Origin: Deltaproteobacteria bacterium
GTDB lineage: Bacteria; Myxococcota_A; Polyangia; JAAYKL01
NCBI GenBank assembly: GCA_016935665.1
Contig: JAFGQN010000131.1
Location: 1-64,000 of the forward strand
DNA length: 64,000 bases
Direction of reading: 5' to 3'
Each line of letters starts with the position of its first letter. The stretch's first letter is position 1. The position numbers and the translations under genes are program-made. Under the pieces are notes generated by a model that had not been told where the DNA came from, made no database searches, and saw only the letters and a list, made by a program, of their open reading frames with translations. Below are positions 40,245-51,670 of the stretch, in pieces.

Positions 40245-42779
40245 TCAAATTTCAGGAGTGTTTAAACGGTTTTGATATTTTTCCAGTGCGTCGCTTTGAT
40301 TTTTTTCCAGTGCGTCGCGCCATTTTGCTTCATTGGGTTCCGCACGCTGCAACCGCAATAGAATTTCAATTTCAAGTCGTTCATTTTTTAATGTTCTGAC
40401 AATACTCAGGATTTTTTTCATCACCTCCACATCAGTGGGAGCAATTGCCAACGCCTGTTTGTAACTGGAAAGCGCTCCGTGCAGATTATTGAGCTGCTTC
40501 TTTAAATCTCCCTCAAAACAAATTGCCCGCACCCGGTTTGCAGAACTCCGGGCTTTGCTTCGAATTTGCCGAGCTGTTTCAAGCGCCTGATCTCCCAACC
40601 CCTTTTGCAAGTAGAGTTGGGCCAACCGTCGCAACATTGAATTATCAGGATCGGGAATGCCCTTGTGTGCCAAAAGGTATGCTATCGCTTTATCCAGTTC
40701 ACCGTTCGCCGTCCAAATTTCCGCCTGCAACAAAATGGACTGACGCCTGTATTGTTCAAGTCGCCCCAAAACTTCGGCGAGTTGCAGTGCCTTTTCGGTA
40801 TTTATGGTTTTCAAACGTCTTGCTTCCCTCTGCAGAGCTCCGGGAGGCGGCTGTGACAATGCGATGACAGCGTTGTCGATTTGAACCGTCTCCGTCAGCC
40901 GACCCTGCCGGGCGTAAACTCCGGCAAGCTGATCCCACATCCGGCCTTTAATTGCGTCGTCCATGGACCATGTCAGCAGCTTATTCACATCAATTTTTTT
41001 TTGAGCTATGCGCGACGCGATAGAGCCAATATAGCGATCATCATTTTGAGCTGCGAAACCAAACTCCAGCAGTGCCTGATCGACATAACCGCGTTCAAGG
41101 AGAAATTTTCCAACCTGGTAATGGGGCGCACCCGCATGAGGATTGAGAACCATTGCCCTGGACCAGAGTGGCAACGGTGACTGTTTGCCGGTTTCATCCC
41201 AATAATTTCCTGCAAGCAGAAACAGATAATACGCCGCCGGATGTCGATATATCGCTGCGCCAAAATTCTCTGCCTCAAAATAGTGCGTGTCTTTTCGCGC
41301 CAATGCGATTTCCGCGCGATTTTCCTCTGTCTCTATCTGTTTGTTTGGCAATGTTATCAGCATTGCCACGCAAAGAAGTAAACTGGTTGCCGCCAGAATA
41401 TATTGACCGAATCCAGGAAATGGCACAATCCAGTTTCGGTGACCTCTTGCGGCTCTGGGATTGGAAACCGTCAACACCGCGAGCACAGCGATGGCAACCA
41501 CTGCGACCCCCGGAATCTCCAGATTGAAATCCACCATATTATGAACTCCAATGGCGATTAACGCCGCGGTCATGGCCATGGTGGTGGAACGCACCGGAAT
41601 ACCCAGGATTCGTTTGGATACGGCAATTGTAAATGCCAGCAACACCAGTGGACCAAAAATGAGTCCGTAATCCACCAGAAGCTGAACCACCACGTTTTCG
41701 GCATGGGTAAATGTGATGTGAGATGTCCAATTGCTTACCTGCGGGAACACCATCATGAATCCGCCACGTCCGCATCCCACCCAGGGATACATTCCGTACA
41801 GCGGACCGGCCTCTTTCCATATGCCCAACTTGGTTGCATCACCGTCCAGATATTCTCCCACAATGGCGTCCCCCGCGGCCAGCATTCCAAGCATCAGCGA
41901 GAACGCCAGCGCGACTGGAAGCCACGCAATACTGCTGAATTCGCGTTTCGCGCCGAATTTTCGCAACATCGTGTTGCGCAGTATCATTAGAGTGATAAAT
42001 GCCAGTTGTCCCGCCACAAACGCTGCGATACCGCCACGGGATAATGTCAGCATAAGGGCGCCACCTGTAAAAACACTGAACGTAACAAACAGGGCGCGCC
42101 GACTTTTTTCTTCGAAATTTAAAGCCAGACCGATACTCACAAAAGCGCAGATACTCAATAACGCCGCCATGTGGTTGGGATTGATCAACGGCGCGCTCAC
42201 TTCCATGTTCTGAAACATCTTGTGCATGGGGTGGTAGAATCCATAGACCTGTCTGGCCATAACGATTTTGTGCCCCAGAAATATCACTGCGCACCCAAAC
42301 CCCAGCACGGCGATGGTGCGTAGAACAAAGCGGGTCCCCGACACCTGGCCAACGGTCTTGATACTCCAGTAAACACTCAAATACACAAACAGTTTTGCCA
42401 ACTCATTCAGCGTAATTGGAATATCTACGGCCAATGGCATAAAATGATGCTCGGGTGCGCCAACAGCTTCCAACGATGCCTGACGCAGTTCAAAAGATGC
42501 CGGGGAAAGAATTTGTACCAGCGGCGCCGGCAACGGAATCAATTGAAAAGCCGTTAATGCGATGAGACCGAGAAATGTCCATCCCACAAAATCAAGTGTG
42601 GTTCGCGGCTGTTTTTCCAGAAATGCAAATAAAACAGTTGCTAGCGCCAGCATTATCCCCAGCGTCTGAGGATGTACTCCTCCCAGCATGATTGATGGCA
42701 AAGCAATCGCAATGCACAATACAATCTGAATCGCTCGCGTATTATTCAAAAAAGCCCCCGCGTCAAACATGACTGCCAC
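40245..42779 (-). CDS. O-antigen ligase/polymerase-type membrane protein with C-terminal TPR repeats
   Basis: About 10-12 TM helices; GMYPWVGCGRGGFMMVFPQVSNW..FTHAENVVVQLLVDYGLIFGPLVL; TPR-like C-terminal third. Confidence 0.85.
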   Translation of the reverse strand: MAVMFDAGAFLNNTRAIQIVLCIAIALPSIMLGGVHPQTLGIMLALATVLFAFLEKQPRTTLDFVGWTFLGLIALTAFQLIPLPAPLVQILSPASFELRQASLEAVGAPEHHFMPLAVDIPITLNELAKLFVYLSVYWSIKTVGQVSGTRFVLRTIAVLGFGCAVIFLGHKIVMARQVYGFYHPMHKMFQNMEVSAPLINPNHMAALLSICAFVSIGLALNFEEKSRRALFVTFSVFTGGALMLTLSRGGIAAFVAGQLAFITLMILRNTMLRKFGAKREFSSIAWLPVALAFSLMLGMLAAGDAIVGEYLDGDATKLGIWKEAGPLYGMYPWVGCGRGGFMMVFPQVSNWTSHITFTHAENVVVQLLVDYGLIFGPLVLLAFTIAVSKRILGIPVRSTTMAMTAALIAIGVHNMVDFNLEIPGVAVVAIAVLAVLTVSNPRAARGHRNWIVPFPGFGQYILAATSLLLCVAMLITLPNKQIETEENRAEIALARKDTHYFEAENFGAAIYRHPAAYYLFLLAGNYWDETGKQSPLPLWSRAMVLNPHAGAPHYQVGKFLLERGYVDQALLEFGFAAQNDDRYIGSIASRIAQKKIDVNKLLTWSMDDAIKGRMWDQLAGVYARQGRLTETVQIDNAVIALSQPPPGALQREARRLKTINTEKALQLAEVLGRLEQYRRQSILLQAEIWTANGELDKAIAYLLAHKGIPDPDNSMLRRLAQLYLQKGLGDQALETARQIRSKARSSANRVRAICFEGDLKKQLNNLHGALSSYKQALAIAPTDVEVMKKILSIVRTLKNERLEIEILLRLQRAEPNEAKWRDALEKNQSDALEKYQNRLNTPEI

Positions 42780-42882
42780 TCGATAAGGTACAGCGGCTTC
42801 AACGCTGCCTCAAGTAATTCAATCAACGATACAAAATCACTAATCCCATTAACCGACACCGTTGAACGCATGCCGTTCACCG

Positions 42883-43104
42883 TCAGCTATCGTCCATCCC
42901 AATCGCCGAATCGTCCGAACCGCCAAAACAGGGATGTGACAACGTATCCTCGGCCGCAGTGTCATCCCCTGCCCCCGCTGTGCTATCCGTGTCTGCTGTC
43001 TTCGAATCGCTCTTATCCGAATCTCCCGATGACTCGCTGCATCCCAGTTTCGCGCATATCCCGAAACAGACAACCACCTTGATCAATACAATACTCAAGT
43101 GCAT
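42883..43104 (-). CDS. Very short putative lipoprotein consisting mainly of an S/D/T linker
   Basis: MHLSIVLIKVVVCFGICAKLGCSESSGDSDKSDSKTADTDSTAGAGDD.. ; possible lipobox; no downstream domain. Confidence 0.4.
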   Translation of the reverse strand: MHLSIVLIKVVVCFGICAKLGCSESSGDSDKSDSKTADTDSTAGAGDDTAAEDTLSHPCFGGSDDSAIGMDDS

Positions 43105-43258
43105 GTGTTGTGTCCTTCTGGGCAGCCATATCATCCTAAACTGCACAATATGAAACGTCCCATGGTGTCATGAAATAACGGTCTCATCAAGGAATCGGCA
43201 AAAATGGAAGATTGAACCAGGGGAAGATGAGAAGGACTCGCAACAGGAGACAGCGGGA

Positions 43259-44947
43259 CTAACGTTCGCCGGCGAGTACCTGAGCGACGTTGTAGGCATG
43301 GTCACCCATTTTTTCAAATGAATTGAGCATATCGATAAAAATCAAGCCGGCGTCCACACCGCACTCGCCCTGGTGAAGCCTGTCAATGTGCCCTGTACGC
43401 ATTTGCTTGCGCATTGCATTAATGGACTCCTCCAGATGATTTGCTTTCACCATAACCGTTCTGTCTACATCGGGATTTTCGAATCCCACCTTCAACAAAT
43501 CAACAAAATCGGACACTTTTGCGGCGATTTCCATCAATTCCTTTTTGGCATCGCCCGTCAGCTCAATTTTCATGTCGTACCGCCGTGCCAGCAGTTTATG
43601 CAGCATTTCCGTGTGATCCCCCATGCGCTCGATGTCGCTCACGGCGGTAATGAATCCGGCGATTTCGTGACTTTGCTCAACCGACGTTTCGCCCTGAGTG
43701 ACGGTCACCAGATACTCGGTAATTTCTTTTTCCAGATAGTCCACCACGTTTTCAGAGGCGGAAATGGCATCGGCGGTTTTTCCCATTTTCTCCGAAGGAG
43801 ATTCAATCAGTAACTTTACTTTGTCAAGCATGGACTTAACCTCAATTAGCATGCGGCCAATCTCCTTGCGGCTGGCATGAAGCGCCATGGGCGGCGATTC
43901 CATCAAATGGGGATTAAGATATTTGAGAGCAACCGTTTCGGCTTTGTCTTTGCTCCACACCAACTTGTCCGCCACCCAGGCCAGCTGATTCACAAAGGGT
44001 AAAAAGATACTGGTATTGATGATATTGAACGTGGTGTGAAACATGGCCACATGGCTGGCAATGAGGGCTTTGGACAATTCCGTGTTCGCAGCGCCAAGGA
44101 CCTTGCCGGGAACCATCCACTCCACCAGATGCAAAAACGGCGTAAACAGAATCACTGCCCAAAAAGCGCCAAAAACATTGAAAATAAAATGTGCCCGCGC
44201 TGTTTTCTTGGCCACATTATTGGCGGTAATCGCTGCCAGGTTCGCAGTGATGGTAGTACCGATATTCTCCCCCAGCACCAGTGCACACGCGGTTGGAACA
44301 TCAATAATCCCCTGTGCCGTGAGCGTCAGTGTAATGGCCATGGTGGCCGATGATGACTGCACGACCATCGTTACTGCCGCGCCGATAAATACCGCAACAA
44401 GCCTGTACACAACAGTGGAAGAGTTCGCATGTTTCATGAATTCAATAATTGCCGCAGACTCTTTGAGTTCCTCCACCGAGTCCTTCATGAAATCCAGACC
44501 AAGGAATAGCACACCAAATCCCAGCAGTACTTCGCCCCAGTCTTCGAGCTTTTTTGCGCCAACTATTTTAGGGAGAAAACCAAGGATAATGGCGGGAAAC
44601 GCCAGCATAATTATTTTAAACTTGAAACCGAGCAACGCTACCAGCCAACCGGTAAAGGTGGTTCCGATATTAGCGCCCATCACCACCCCCACAGACTCGG
44701 TAAGGGTTATCAAACCTGCACTCACAAAGCTCACCAGCATCACCGTAGTGGCGCTGGAAGACTGCACGGCACATGTAACGCCAAAACCTGTGAAAACACC
44801 CGCAAAGCGATTTCCAGTCATTTTTGCCAGAATGCCGCGCATTTTGGGGCCTGCCACTTTCTGCAATCCATCGCTCATGATTTTCATGCCGAATAGGAAA
44901 ATGGATAGCCCCCCAAGCACCATAATCACCATGTTCGTTACATTCAT
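43259..44947 (-). CDS. Na/Pi cotransporter family protein with C-terminal PhoU-like domain
   Basis: GLSIFLFGMKIMSDGLQKVAGPKMRGIL..TCAVQSSSATTVMLVSFVSAGL..GANIGTTFTGW and second QSSSAT repeat. Confidence 0.93.
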   Translation of the reverse strand: MNVTNMVIMVLGGLSIFLFGMKIMSDGLQKVAGPKMRGILAKMTGNRFAGVFTGFGVTCAVQSSSATTVMLVSFVSAGLITLTESVGVVMGANIGTTFTGWLVALLGFKFKIIMLAFPAIILGFLPKIVGAKKLEDWGEVLLGFGVLFLGLDFMKDSVEELKESAAIIEFMKHANSSTVVYRLVAVFIGAAVTMVVQSSSATMAITLTLTAQGIIDVPTACALVLGENIGTTITANLAAITANNVAKKTARAHFIFNVFGAFWAVILFTPFLHLVEWMVPGKVLGAANTELSKALIASHVAMFHTTFNIINTSIFLPFVNQLAWVADKLVWSKDKAETVALKYLNPHLMESPPMALHASRKEIGRMLIEVKSMLDKVKLLIESPSEKMGKTADAISASENVVDYLEKEITEYLVTVTQGETSVEQSHEIAGFITAVSDIERMGDHTEMLHKLLARRYDMKIELTGDAKKELMEIAAKVSDFVDLLKVGFENPDVDRTVMVKANHLEESINAMRKQMRTGHIDRLHQGECGVDAGLIFIDMLNSFEKMGDHAYNVAQVLAGER

Positions 44948-45301
44948 TTGCTACTCCCACGTTTTGGCGGACCAGTGGTCCGGAAAAAGGTTCGAGCTTT
45001 GATACCTCTGTTATGTGACAATCATGTGACAGCCTTCATAAAAATGTCCCGGTGAAGGCCAAAGTTTATCTTTTTTAATGCCGTATTTCGTATCTCGCCA
45101 CATATACGGCGAAAAAGGACCTTCCCAATAAAAAATCCACACAGCGACTCATTGGCGATATTTAGCAGATAAAAGAATGCCTCTATAGGACACGAAATTG
45201 TATATCCCAAAAGTATCTGATATAGTGATGTTGCGGTTACTTCCTTTTCGATTCACATTTACTCAATTGATGCTATTCCATGACGGCATCCGGACTATTG
45301 T

Positions 45302-47170
45302 TTGATGACATCCCCAAAAGACAAGTCAGCTTCAATGCTTAAAAGATTTCTGTCGCGCAGGTACCCGGACGTTGGAGATGATTTGCTTTTTCAAATCCAA
45401 ACGGTAGCGCTTGCATATACAGGTATCGGCATCGGTTTCGCCACAGCGGCCCTTCTCACCAATGGCCCTGTGCAAAACACCATCATATTTGCCGCAATGT
45501 TTGCATTTACATCCATCATGCTGGGCGCCCTATTTACAGGACACTTTACCATCGTACAGCGAATTTCCATCTCCGGATACTGGCTTGGTTTCACTTTTCT
45601 GGTATACAACTGTCGGCAATTCCATTTGATGGAAATACATTATGTAGCCGTATATTACATGGCCATGATTTTTGTCTCGGGCCTGCTCTTCCATAGCACA
45701 ACCGAATCATGGGCGATTACTCTCCTCAGCATCGGCTACGTCTGGTGTGATTTTGGATTTTCCCAAAAAGCGTCGTCGATCGTCGACACCAATAATATCG
45801 ATGATTATATCGGTACAAGTATTATTTTATTCATCACTATTCTCGTTAGCCAATACCTGCATCTCCTCCATTCACGTCAGGTAAACGCTGCCAAAAAGGA
45901 GGTGGATACCATTAACGAACAGGCAGCCGATCTCATCGGACTAAACGTCAAATTAAAAACCAGCGAACGTGAAATTCGCGCACTTCGAGATTACCTCGCT
46001 GCCATGATTGACTCCATGCCCTCCATTCTTATAAGCGTGGACGCCAGCGGAACAATTGTTCAATGGAACAGAGAAGCTGAACGGGCTCTGTCCATTCAAA
46101 CGCGAAATGCGGTGGGACAACCACTTTCTCAAATCCTGCCCGAATTTTCCAGACAGGCTGAAATGGCCGCTCGCGCCATTCGCGAGGGAATCGTCACCAC
46201 CAGTCCACCTCTGCTGGTCGAAGGTCCCAAAGGCGCGAATGTCGCGCAGCCATGTTATCAGGTCACCACTGTTTACCCGATAAAAACAGTCGATCTGGTG
46301 AGTGCTGTCATTCGCATCGATGAAGTTACCGAACAGGTTCGCATGCAGGAAATGATTGTTCACACCGAAAAAATGATTTCTGTTGGCGGACTCGCAGCGG
46401 GAATGGCCCACGAAATCAATAATCCACTGGCTGGGATTCTACAAAATATTGCGGTGATCAGAAATCGATTGCTCGAGGACCTTCCGGCCAACAGAAAAGT
46501 TGCTGACGAGCTGAGACTGAATATCCACACCATGAACACCTATCTGGAAAATCGACAGATTTTTAAAATGCTGAATCTGGTTACCGAATCGGGCAAACGG
46601 GCCTCTGAAATAGTTCACAACATGTTGAGTTTTTCGCGCAAAGGCACCGGTCAAATGGTATCAGTCGAACTGTGCGACCTTGTAAGACACACAATTGAAA
46701 TTGCCAAAACGGAGTACGACCTGAAAAACCATTTCGATTTCAAAAAAGTGCAAATCAATCTGGATTGTCACTCATGCCCGCCCATCTGGTGCGAAACGTC
46801 GAAAATTCAACAGGTACTGCTCAATATTCTCCGCAACGGCGCCGAAGCCATGCAGGAAGCGAACGCTTTAGGCATCATCAGCCGACCGCCCAGATTTGAC
46901 CTCCGCATTGCCGCCGATGAAACAAAGGAATGGGCCGTGATGGAGATTGAAGACAACGGACCAGGCATGAATGAAGCTGTTCGCAAACGAATTTTCGAAC
47001 CGTTTTTTACGACCAAAGAAATTGGCAGGGGAACAGGGTTGGGGTTATCTGTCTCCTATTTTATCATCACTGAAAACCATCGTGGTCAAATCATGGTTGA
47101 ATCAGAAATGGGAAAAGGAACCACATTTATTATCCGGCTCCCAATTGCGTCCGGCCCCGGGTATCAGTAA
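45302..47170 (+). CDS. Membrane sensor histidine kinase with PAS domain
   Basis: Hydrophobic N-terminus, PAS (IDSMPSILISVDASGTIVQWNREAER), HisKA (GGLAAGMAHEINNPLAGIL), HATPase (VLLNILRNGAEAM, EDNGPGM, GRGTGLGLS). Confidence 0.93.
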   Translation: MMTSPKDKSASMLKRFLSRRYPDVGDDLLFQIQTVALAYTGIGIGFATAALLTNGPVQNTIIFAAMFAFTSIMLGALFTGHFTIVQRISISGYWLGFTFLVYNCRQFHLMEIHYVAVYYMAMIFVSGLLFHSTTESWAITLLSIGYVWCDFGFSQKASSIVDTNNIDDYIGTSIILFITILVSQYLHLLHSRQVNAAKKEVDTINEQAADLIGLNVKLKTSEREIRALRDYLAAMIDSMPSILISVDASGTIVQWNREAERALSIQTRNAVGQPLSQILPEFSRQAEMAARAIREGIVTTSPPLLVEGPKGANVAQPCYQVTTVYPIKTVDLVSAVIRIDEVTEQVRMQEMIVHTEKMISVGGLAAGMAHEINNPLAGILQNIAVIRNRLLEDLPANRKVADELRLNIHTMNTYLENRQIFKMLNLVTESGKRASEIVHNMLSFSRKGTGQMVSVELCDLVRHTIEIAKTEYDLKNHFDFKKVQINLDCHSCPPIWCETSKIQQVLLNILRNGAEAMQEANALGIISRPPRFDLRIAADETKEWAVMEIEDNGPGMNEAVRKRIFEPFFTTKEIGRGTGLGLSVSYFIITENHRGQIMVESEMGKGTTFIIRLPIASGPGYQ

Positions 47171-48330
47171 TTGCGCGCCTGTGCACGTATTTTATAACGC
47201 GCATAACCGATGCCGCCGCGCAAATCATTGACCACTATCCACACATCAAAAACCCCCCCTTCCACTGGTGGAAGCCAATCTACCGCAAACCAATGATTTC
47301 GCTGCGGGTCCGCCAGAATCTGATCGAGCGGTGCACTGTTGCCGGCCATCATTGCATCTGCGGCCACCTGCGCGTCATCGGAACGAATTCTGGAATTGGA
47401 GAACTCGCCCCCATTCGAAAACCAGGACACAAACATTTTTTCCATTTCATTTTCGCGACGTTCAAAGCCCTGAAAATACTGGAAATCTTCTTTGTGTACC
47501 GACACCTGAAATCGAAACGGATCTCGGCATCCATCCGTTCCCTTGCAAATCATTTTTCCAGTCTCCCCTGGCGGGGAATTGGGCGGATGTGTTTTTTTCT
47601 CGATTTGAAATGTCTGAATTCGCGGATTCAGGTTCAGGGGATCAGTGTTAGCGGCACTATCCCCCGCAAGGCGAATATTTACCGCTTTAAAGGCAACGAG
47701 GGCTGTGGCGTTCGGGCCTTTACATGCCGCGCCCAAATCACCAATGGCCTGCGAATCTGTCAGGTGATTCACATCGCCAAGCAGTTTCCTGGTGTCAATT
47801 GTACCGTTGCTGCATGCAAGCAGATATACCGGCAATCCACCATCCTGTTCCAATAGCTTCATCACCGCAATCAATGCGGGGCTGATAGGCAGGTTCTCTG
47901 CCGGTAACGTTGCGACACCTGTCACATCGTTTACGGGTACCACTACTGCCTTAAACTGAGGCGTGAGCACATCCTGTGGCGCTGCAGCCTCTGATGTCTG
48001 CCCCTGCAAACTCATTAATGCGTTCATCAGTTCCTTCAACTCGGCAGTGGTAAAAGTATCGACGTTATCCGGCAGTATGGGGCCAAGGGTTTGTGCAATC
48101 CATTCGGTATCCACCGTAACAAACGCCACGCTCGCGGCCTGTCCTTTTACTGGCGCGAAGATTCCACTGACGGCCACTGCGTCTCCGGCAATCGCTTCGG
48201 GCGGTGTGGTCTGAACGCCCAACACGCGAAATTTGGAAACAAAGGAACGCGATTCCATATCTTCCTGACACGCGGGAAGCGACATACAGAGAACCGCAAC
48301 AATAAAAGGCAGGCAGAGTCGATGTTTCAT
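47164..48330 (-). CDS. Hypothetical lipoprotein
   Basis: MKHRLCLPFIVAVLCMSLPACQEDM lipobox. Confidence 0.65.
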   Translation of the reverse strand: MKHRLCLPFIVAVLCMSLPACQEDMESRSFVSKFRVLGVQTTPPEAIAGDAVAVSGIFAPVKGQAASVAFVTVDTEWIAQTLGPILPDNVDTFTTAELKELMNALMSLQGQTSEAAAPQDVLTPQFKAVVVPVNDVTGVATLPAENLPISPALIAVMKLLEQDGGLPVYLLACSNGTIDTRKLLGDVNHLTDSQAIGDLGAACKGPNATALVAFKAVNIRLAGDSAANTDPLNLNPRIQTFQIEKKTHPPNSPPGETGKMICKGTDGCRDPFRFQVSVHKEDFQYFQGFERRENEMEKMFVSWFSNGGEFSNSRIRSDDAQVAADAMMAGNSAPLDQILADPQRNHWFAVDWLPPVEGGVFDVWIVVNDLRGGIGYARYKIRAQARNY

Positions 48331-48362
48331 GTCTCTCCTTTACCACGAATTCTTTCGGTTTT

Positions 48363-49262
48363 TTAGTCGTTTTTTTGGATGCTCGCGTTTTGAGAGGCCA
48401 GCCATGTCTCTTCATTTTTGGGAAACGAATCCAGGGGGATGCCATCGCGATCCGTTTGCGGCACCGGCTCATCATCACCTGGTTTCCAGCGAGAGTCAAA
48501 TTTGAAACCGGCCGATGCCATGATCTGTCGGATACAGGAATGCTTTCCCGGACCAGACGGATCAACCCAGAAATAAGACGCCTTTTCTCGAACATCCACG
48601 TGAACAAAACCGCTGACCGGATAGTACCCAACACCCACATGTCCGAGTCTGCGGGCTACTTTGGCCAAAGCAGGCAACTTCACACCAGGAATCATAATGT
48701 CCATGGCTGTGCCATTGCCATGGTGACTTTCCGTGCCGTCCGCCGACTCGCGGTATCCCGATATAAGGTTAATTTGCCGCGCGTCAAACTGAACCGCCAA
48801 CCGATACAACAATTTTAGCAACCGAGGATGAATCGTGTGGGTTTCTTTGCTGTGTTTGTCCGCAAATGCTATCTCAATTTCGGCAACGGCCTCCGGATCC
48901 AGTGTACCATCGGACAAAAATGGAAACACACGAACGCGTATACCCAGATTTACCGCATACAACGCTAAATCCCGATACCCATCCCGCCACCGGGGCGCGT
49001 TGATTCTGGGCACTTTTTGCCAGCGGCTTCGCATGCGTTTGTACTGGGAAGATGCACTCCGGTCGCATCCACGCCGACGCCGTTTGTGTTTTCTGACAAC
49101 AAACCGTTCGGCTACAGGTTTATCAACGCTCGGATTCGCTTCAGTTGGGGCTGCCTCTTGAGCTGAGGAGTCAGACGCTGGCGGGCTCTGAGCGGCCAGA
49201 CTCGGTGAAAATACAGTCAGTGCAAGGGAAATAAATACAAAACGGTGAAAATTAACAATCAT
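48363..49262 (-). CDS. DUF882/M15-type peptidase, exported
   Basis: Signal peptide; INLISGYRESADGTESHHGNGTAMDIMIPGV..HVGVGYYPVSGFVHVDVREKASYFWVDPSGPGK. Confidence 0.85.
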   Translation of the reverse strand: MIVNFHRFVFISLALTVFSPSLAAQSPPASDSSAQEAAPTEANPSVDKPVAERFVVRKHKRRRRGCDRSASSQYKRMRSRWQKVPRINAPRWRDGYRDLALYAVNLGIRVRVFPFLSDGTLDPEAVAEIEIAFADKHSKETHTIHPRLLKLLYRLAVQFDARQINLISGYRESADGTESHHGNGTAMDIMIPGVKLPALAKVARRLGHVGVGYYPVSGFVHVDVREKASYFWVDPSGPGKHSCIRQIMASAGFKFDSRWKPGDDEPVPQTDRDGIPLDSFPKNEETWLASQNASIQKND

Positions 49263-49451
49263 GTCCTTTTAATTCATTTAACGAACTACTTTGTTTTACA
49301 ACCACAATGTGGTCGTTTGTTGGTAATACAGTTACTTGCCTTTTTGTTCAATCTCTATCATCATCTTTGACGTTAACTCATCTTCTATATACATTTAAAA
49401 ACCATGTAATGTGTTGACAAGTTCCTTTCAGTCAACGAAAAAGCGAGAGAA

Positions 49452-51641
49452 ATGAAGAACCTGAGTGCCAGAATCTACACCGGAATCTTTTCAAGAATCC
49501 TGCTTTCAGTTGTTTTTGCATGCCTGTGTACCGGACTGCAGTACGTGGAACTGTGGCAGGAAAGTACCCGCGTCGAAGTTGGGAAACCGGCACCGGTCAC
49601 ACTGCGTCTGCCGCCAGGTTACTTTCGCATCACCATGTTACGCAACGAATTCCATTATCTTCCCGCATCATCTGCCGGGTGTCCCGATAAGGTGGCACGG
49701 GGCGCCATCGTTGAACACAACACCGAATGTGCGGGGCTGGTGAACGCCTTCGAAAGCGTCAGACGCCCTGTTGGCTCCACACAGTTGCTTGGCTCATTTG
49801 TACTCTTTCTAATGATCGGTTTTCTGCTGAGCAACTACATGAGCAAAGATGGTCTTGGACGCGCACGCTGGCTCCGTTCCCAACTATCCGTTTTCGGTCT
49901 AATCATCTTTACAGCCGCCATTTGCAAAGCCATGCTGCTGTACAGTACGTTGCCGTTCACCATTTTACCCATTGCCATGGTTCCATTGCTTGTATCCATG
50001 CTGCTGGGAAGAAGACTTTCGTTTGGTGTGGCGCTGGCATCCGCACTGGTGGCGTCGTCTCTGCTCAATTTTAACGTGCAGGCACTATTCGTATTTCTGG
50101 CAGCGGGCGTTGCCACCGCTGTTGCCGCCAATACATACAAGCGACGAGTTGTCGCGACCATCAAAGCCACCATCTTAACCGCTCTGTCCACAATAGTCGC
50201 CACCGCGCTGACAACATTGTTGTTTGCAGGTACACTCGACATTTACGAAAACCTCGGAGATCACCTCAACCCCGCCACCTCCATCTGGCTGTCGGGACTG
50301 TTTGGCGGTGCCGCTTCCGGTGTTCTGGCGCTGCTGCTCTTGCCCGTGTTCAGCCGCATGGTGGGTGAAGTGCCCAGACATCAGCTGTTCGACCTGCTGG
50401 AACTCGATCATCCGCTGTTAAAACAAATTCGAACACGCGCTCCTAGCACATGGGAACACAGTCGCGCCATGGCCAATCTGGGCGAAGCAGCCGTTCACGC
50501 CATTGGCGGCAATACCATGCTGCTGCGCGTTGGCGCGTATTTCCACGACGCCGGAAAAAGTTTGAAACCCGAGTTTTTTATCGAAAATCAGGCCGGAGTG
50601 AAAAATCCTCACGATGACCTCACTCCCTATGATTCGGCGCGCGCGATTTTCTCTCATGTCATTGAAGGTGTAAAACTGCTTCGCAGCGAACGCTTGCCCG
50701 AAGACGTGATTGAATTTGCGTACAGTCATCATGGTACGTCCATTCTGGAGTATTTCTGGACCAAAAACCTCAAAATGGGGAATACAGAGAACCTGACCGA
50801 AGCGGACTTTTCATATCCAGGCAATAAACCCACTACGAGAGAGACCGCTGTTCTCATGATAGTGGATGCCATGGAGGCCGCCGCCCGCACGGTGGACAAG
50901 CCCAATAAGGCCAAGTTTGAAACCCTGCTGCAACGCATTGTTTTTGGTAAACTCTCCCAGGGACAATTCGATGAAAGTGGCCTCACCATGCACGACCTGC
51001 GCATCATCATCAATACCATCATTGATACACTGGTCAGCATGTATCACGCCCGGATTAAATATCCCTGGCAGGAGGAAGAGGCAAAAAAGGAAGCGGAAGC
51101 GGCTACAAAACAGCAACCGGTTTCTACAAATACGTCTGGCTCAGATGCGAAGGAAAACACAGCTTCTTCCGAAAAGGTGACCCTGGACACCCTTATTGGC
51201 GATTCACACGAACAGGCGCCAACAGGGTCTTCCGATAATACGCCTGACGACATGAGTTCTGCACCGCACAAGGCCTCGCTTGCCCAGAATGAAGGCGAAT
51301 CCCAAAAAGAAACCACCAGAAAAAAAGCGGATACGTCGCATGATCTTCACAATAATGAGACATCTCAATCTAGTGATACGGGCGATGTCCCCGAAAATAC
51401 AAAACAGGAAAAACCTTCAGCCCAAAATTCGAGTTCACCCGTAAAAGCGGTCGCCATTGCGACGGTCAGGGAAGCCAAAGCACCTGTACCAGTCGAAACC
51501 AGCGTGCCAACCATTATCCCGGCGCCGTCCAAAGAAGCAAAGGAATTTCTTACCGCCAGGTCACCGGTTAATGTCACCACTGACAATATCAGTGTCCCTT
51601 CCCAAAAGGTCCTAAAAGACGTGGGAGACAAGGGCCAGTAA
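49452..51641 (+). CDS. 7TM-HD (PgpH-type) membrane HD-domain phosphohydrolase with disordered C-terminal tail
   Basis: Multiple TM; LFDLLELDHPLLKQIRTRAPSTWEHSRAMANLGEAAVHAIGGNTMLLRVGAYFHDAGK...FSHVIEGVKLL...FAYSHHG. Confidence 0.9.
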   Translation: MKNLSARIYTGIFSRILLSVVFACLCTGLQYVELWQESTRVEVGKPAPVTLRLPPGYFRITMLRNEFHYLPASSAGCPDKVARGAIVEHNTECAGLVNAFESVRRPVGSTQLLGSFVLFLMIGFLLSNYMSKDGLGRARWLRSQLSVFGLIIFTAAICKAMLLYSTLPFTILPIAMVPLLVSMLLGRRLSFGVALASALVASSLLNFNVQALFVFLAAGVATAVAANTYKRRVVATIKATILTALSTIVATALTTLLFAGTLDIYENLGDHLNPATSIWLSGLFGGAASGVLALLLLPVFSRMVGEVPRHQLFDLLELDHPLLKQIRTRAPSTWEHSRAMANLGEAAVHAIGGNTMLLRVGAYFHDAGKSLKPEFFIENQAGVKNPHDDLTPYDSARAIFSHVIEGVKLLRSERLPEDVIEFAYSHHGTSILEYFWTKNLKMGNTENLTEADFSYPGNKPTTRETAVLMIVDAMEAAARTVDKPNKAKFETLLQRIVFGKLSQGQFDESGLTMHDLRIIINTIIDTLVSMYHARIKYPWQEEEAKKEAEAATKQQPVSTNTSGSDAKENTASSEKVTLDTLIGDSHEQAPTGSSDNTPDDMSSAPHKASLAQNEGESQKETTRKKADTSHDLHNNETSQSSDTGDVPENTKQEKPSAQNSSSPVKAVAIATVREAKAPVPVETSVPTIIPAPSKEAKEFLTARSPVNVTTDNISVPSQKVLKDVGDKGQ

Positions 51642-51670
51642 TTAAAATACAACTATGAGCGATGGGTTCA

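Noticed and set aside
44043-45002. 319-aa plus-strand ORF
   Set aside because: Antisense to the well-supported Na/Pi cotransporter; composition is not protein-like.
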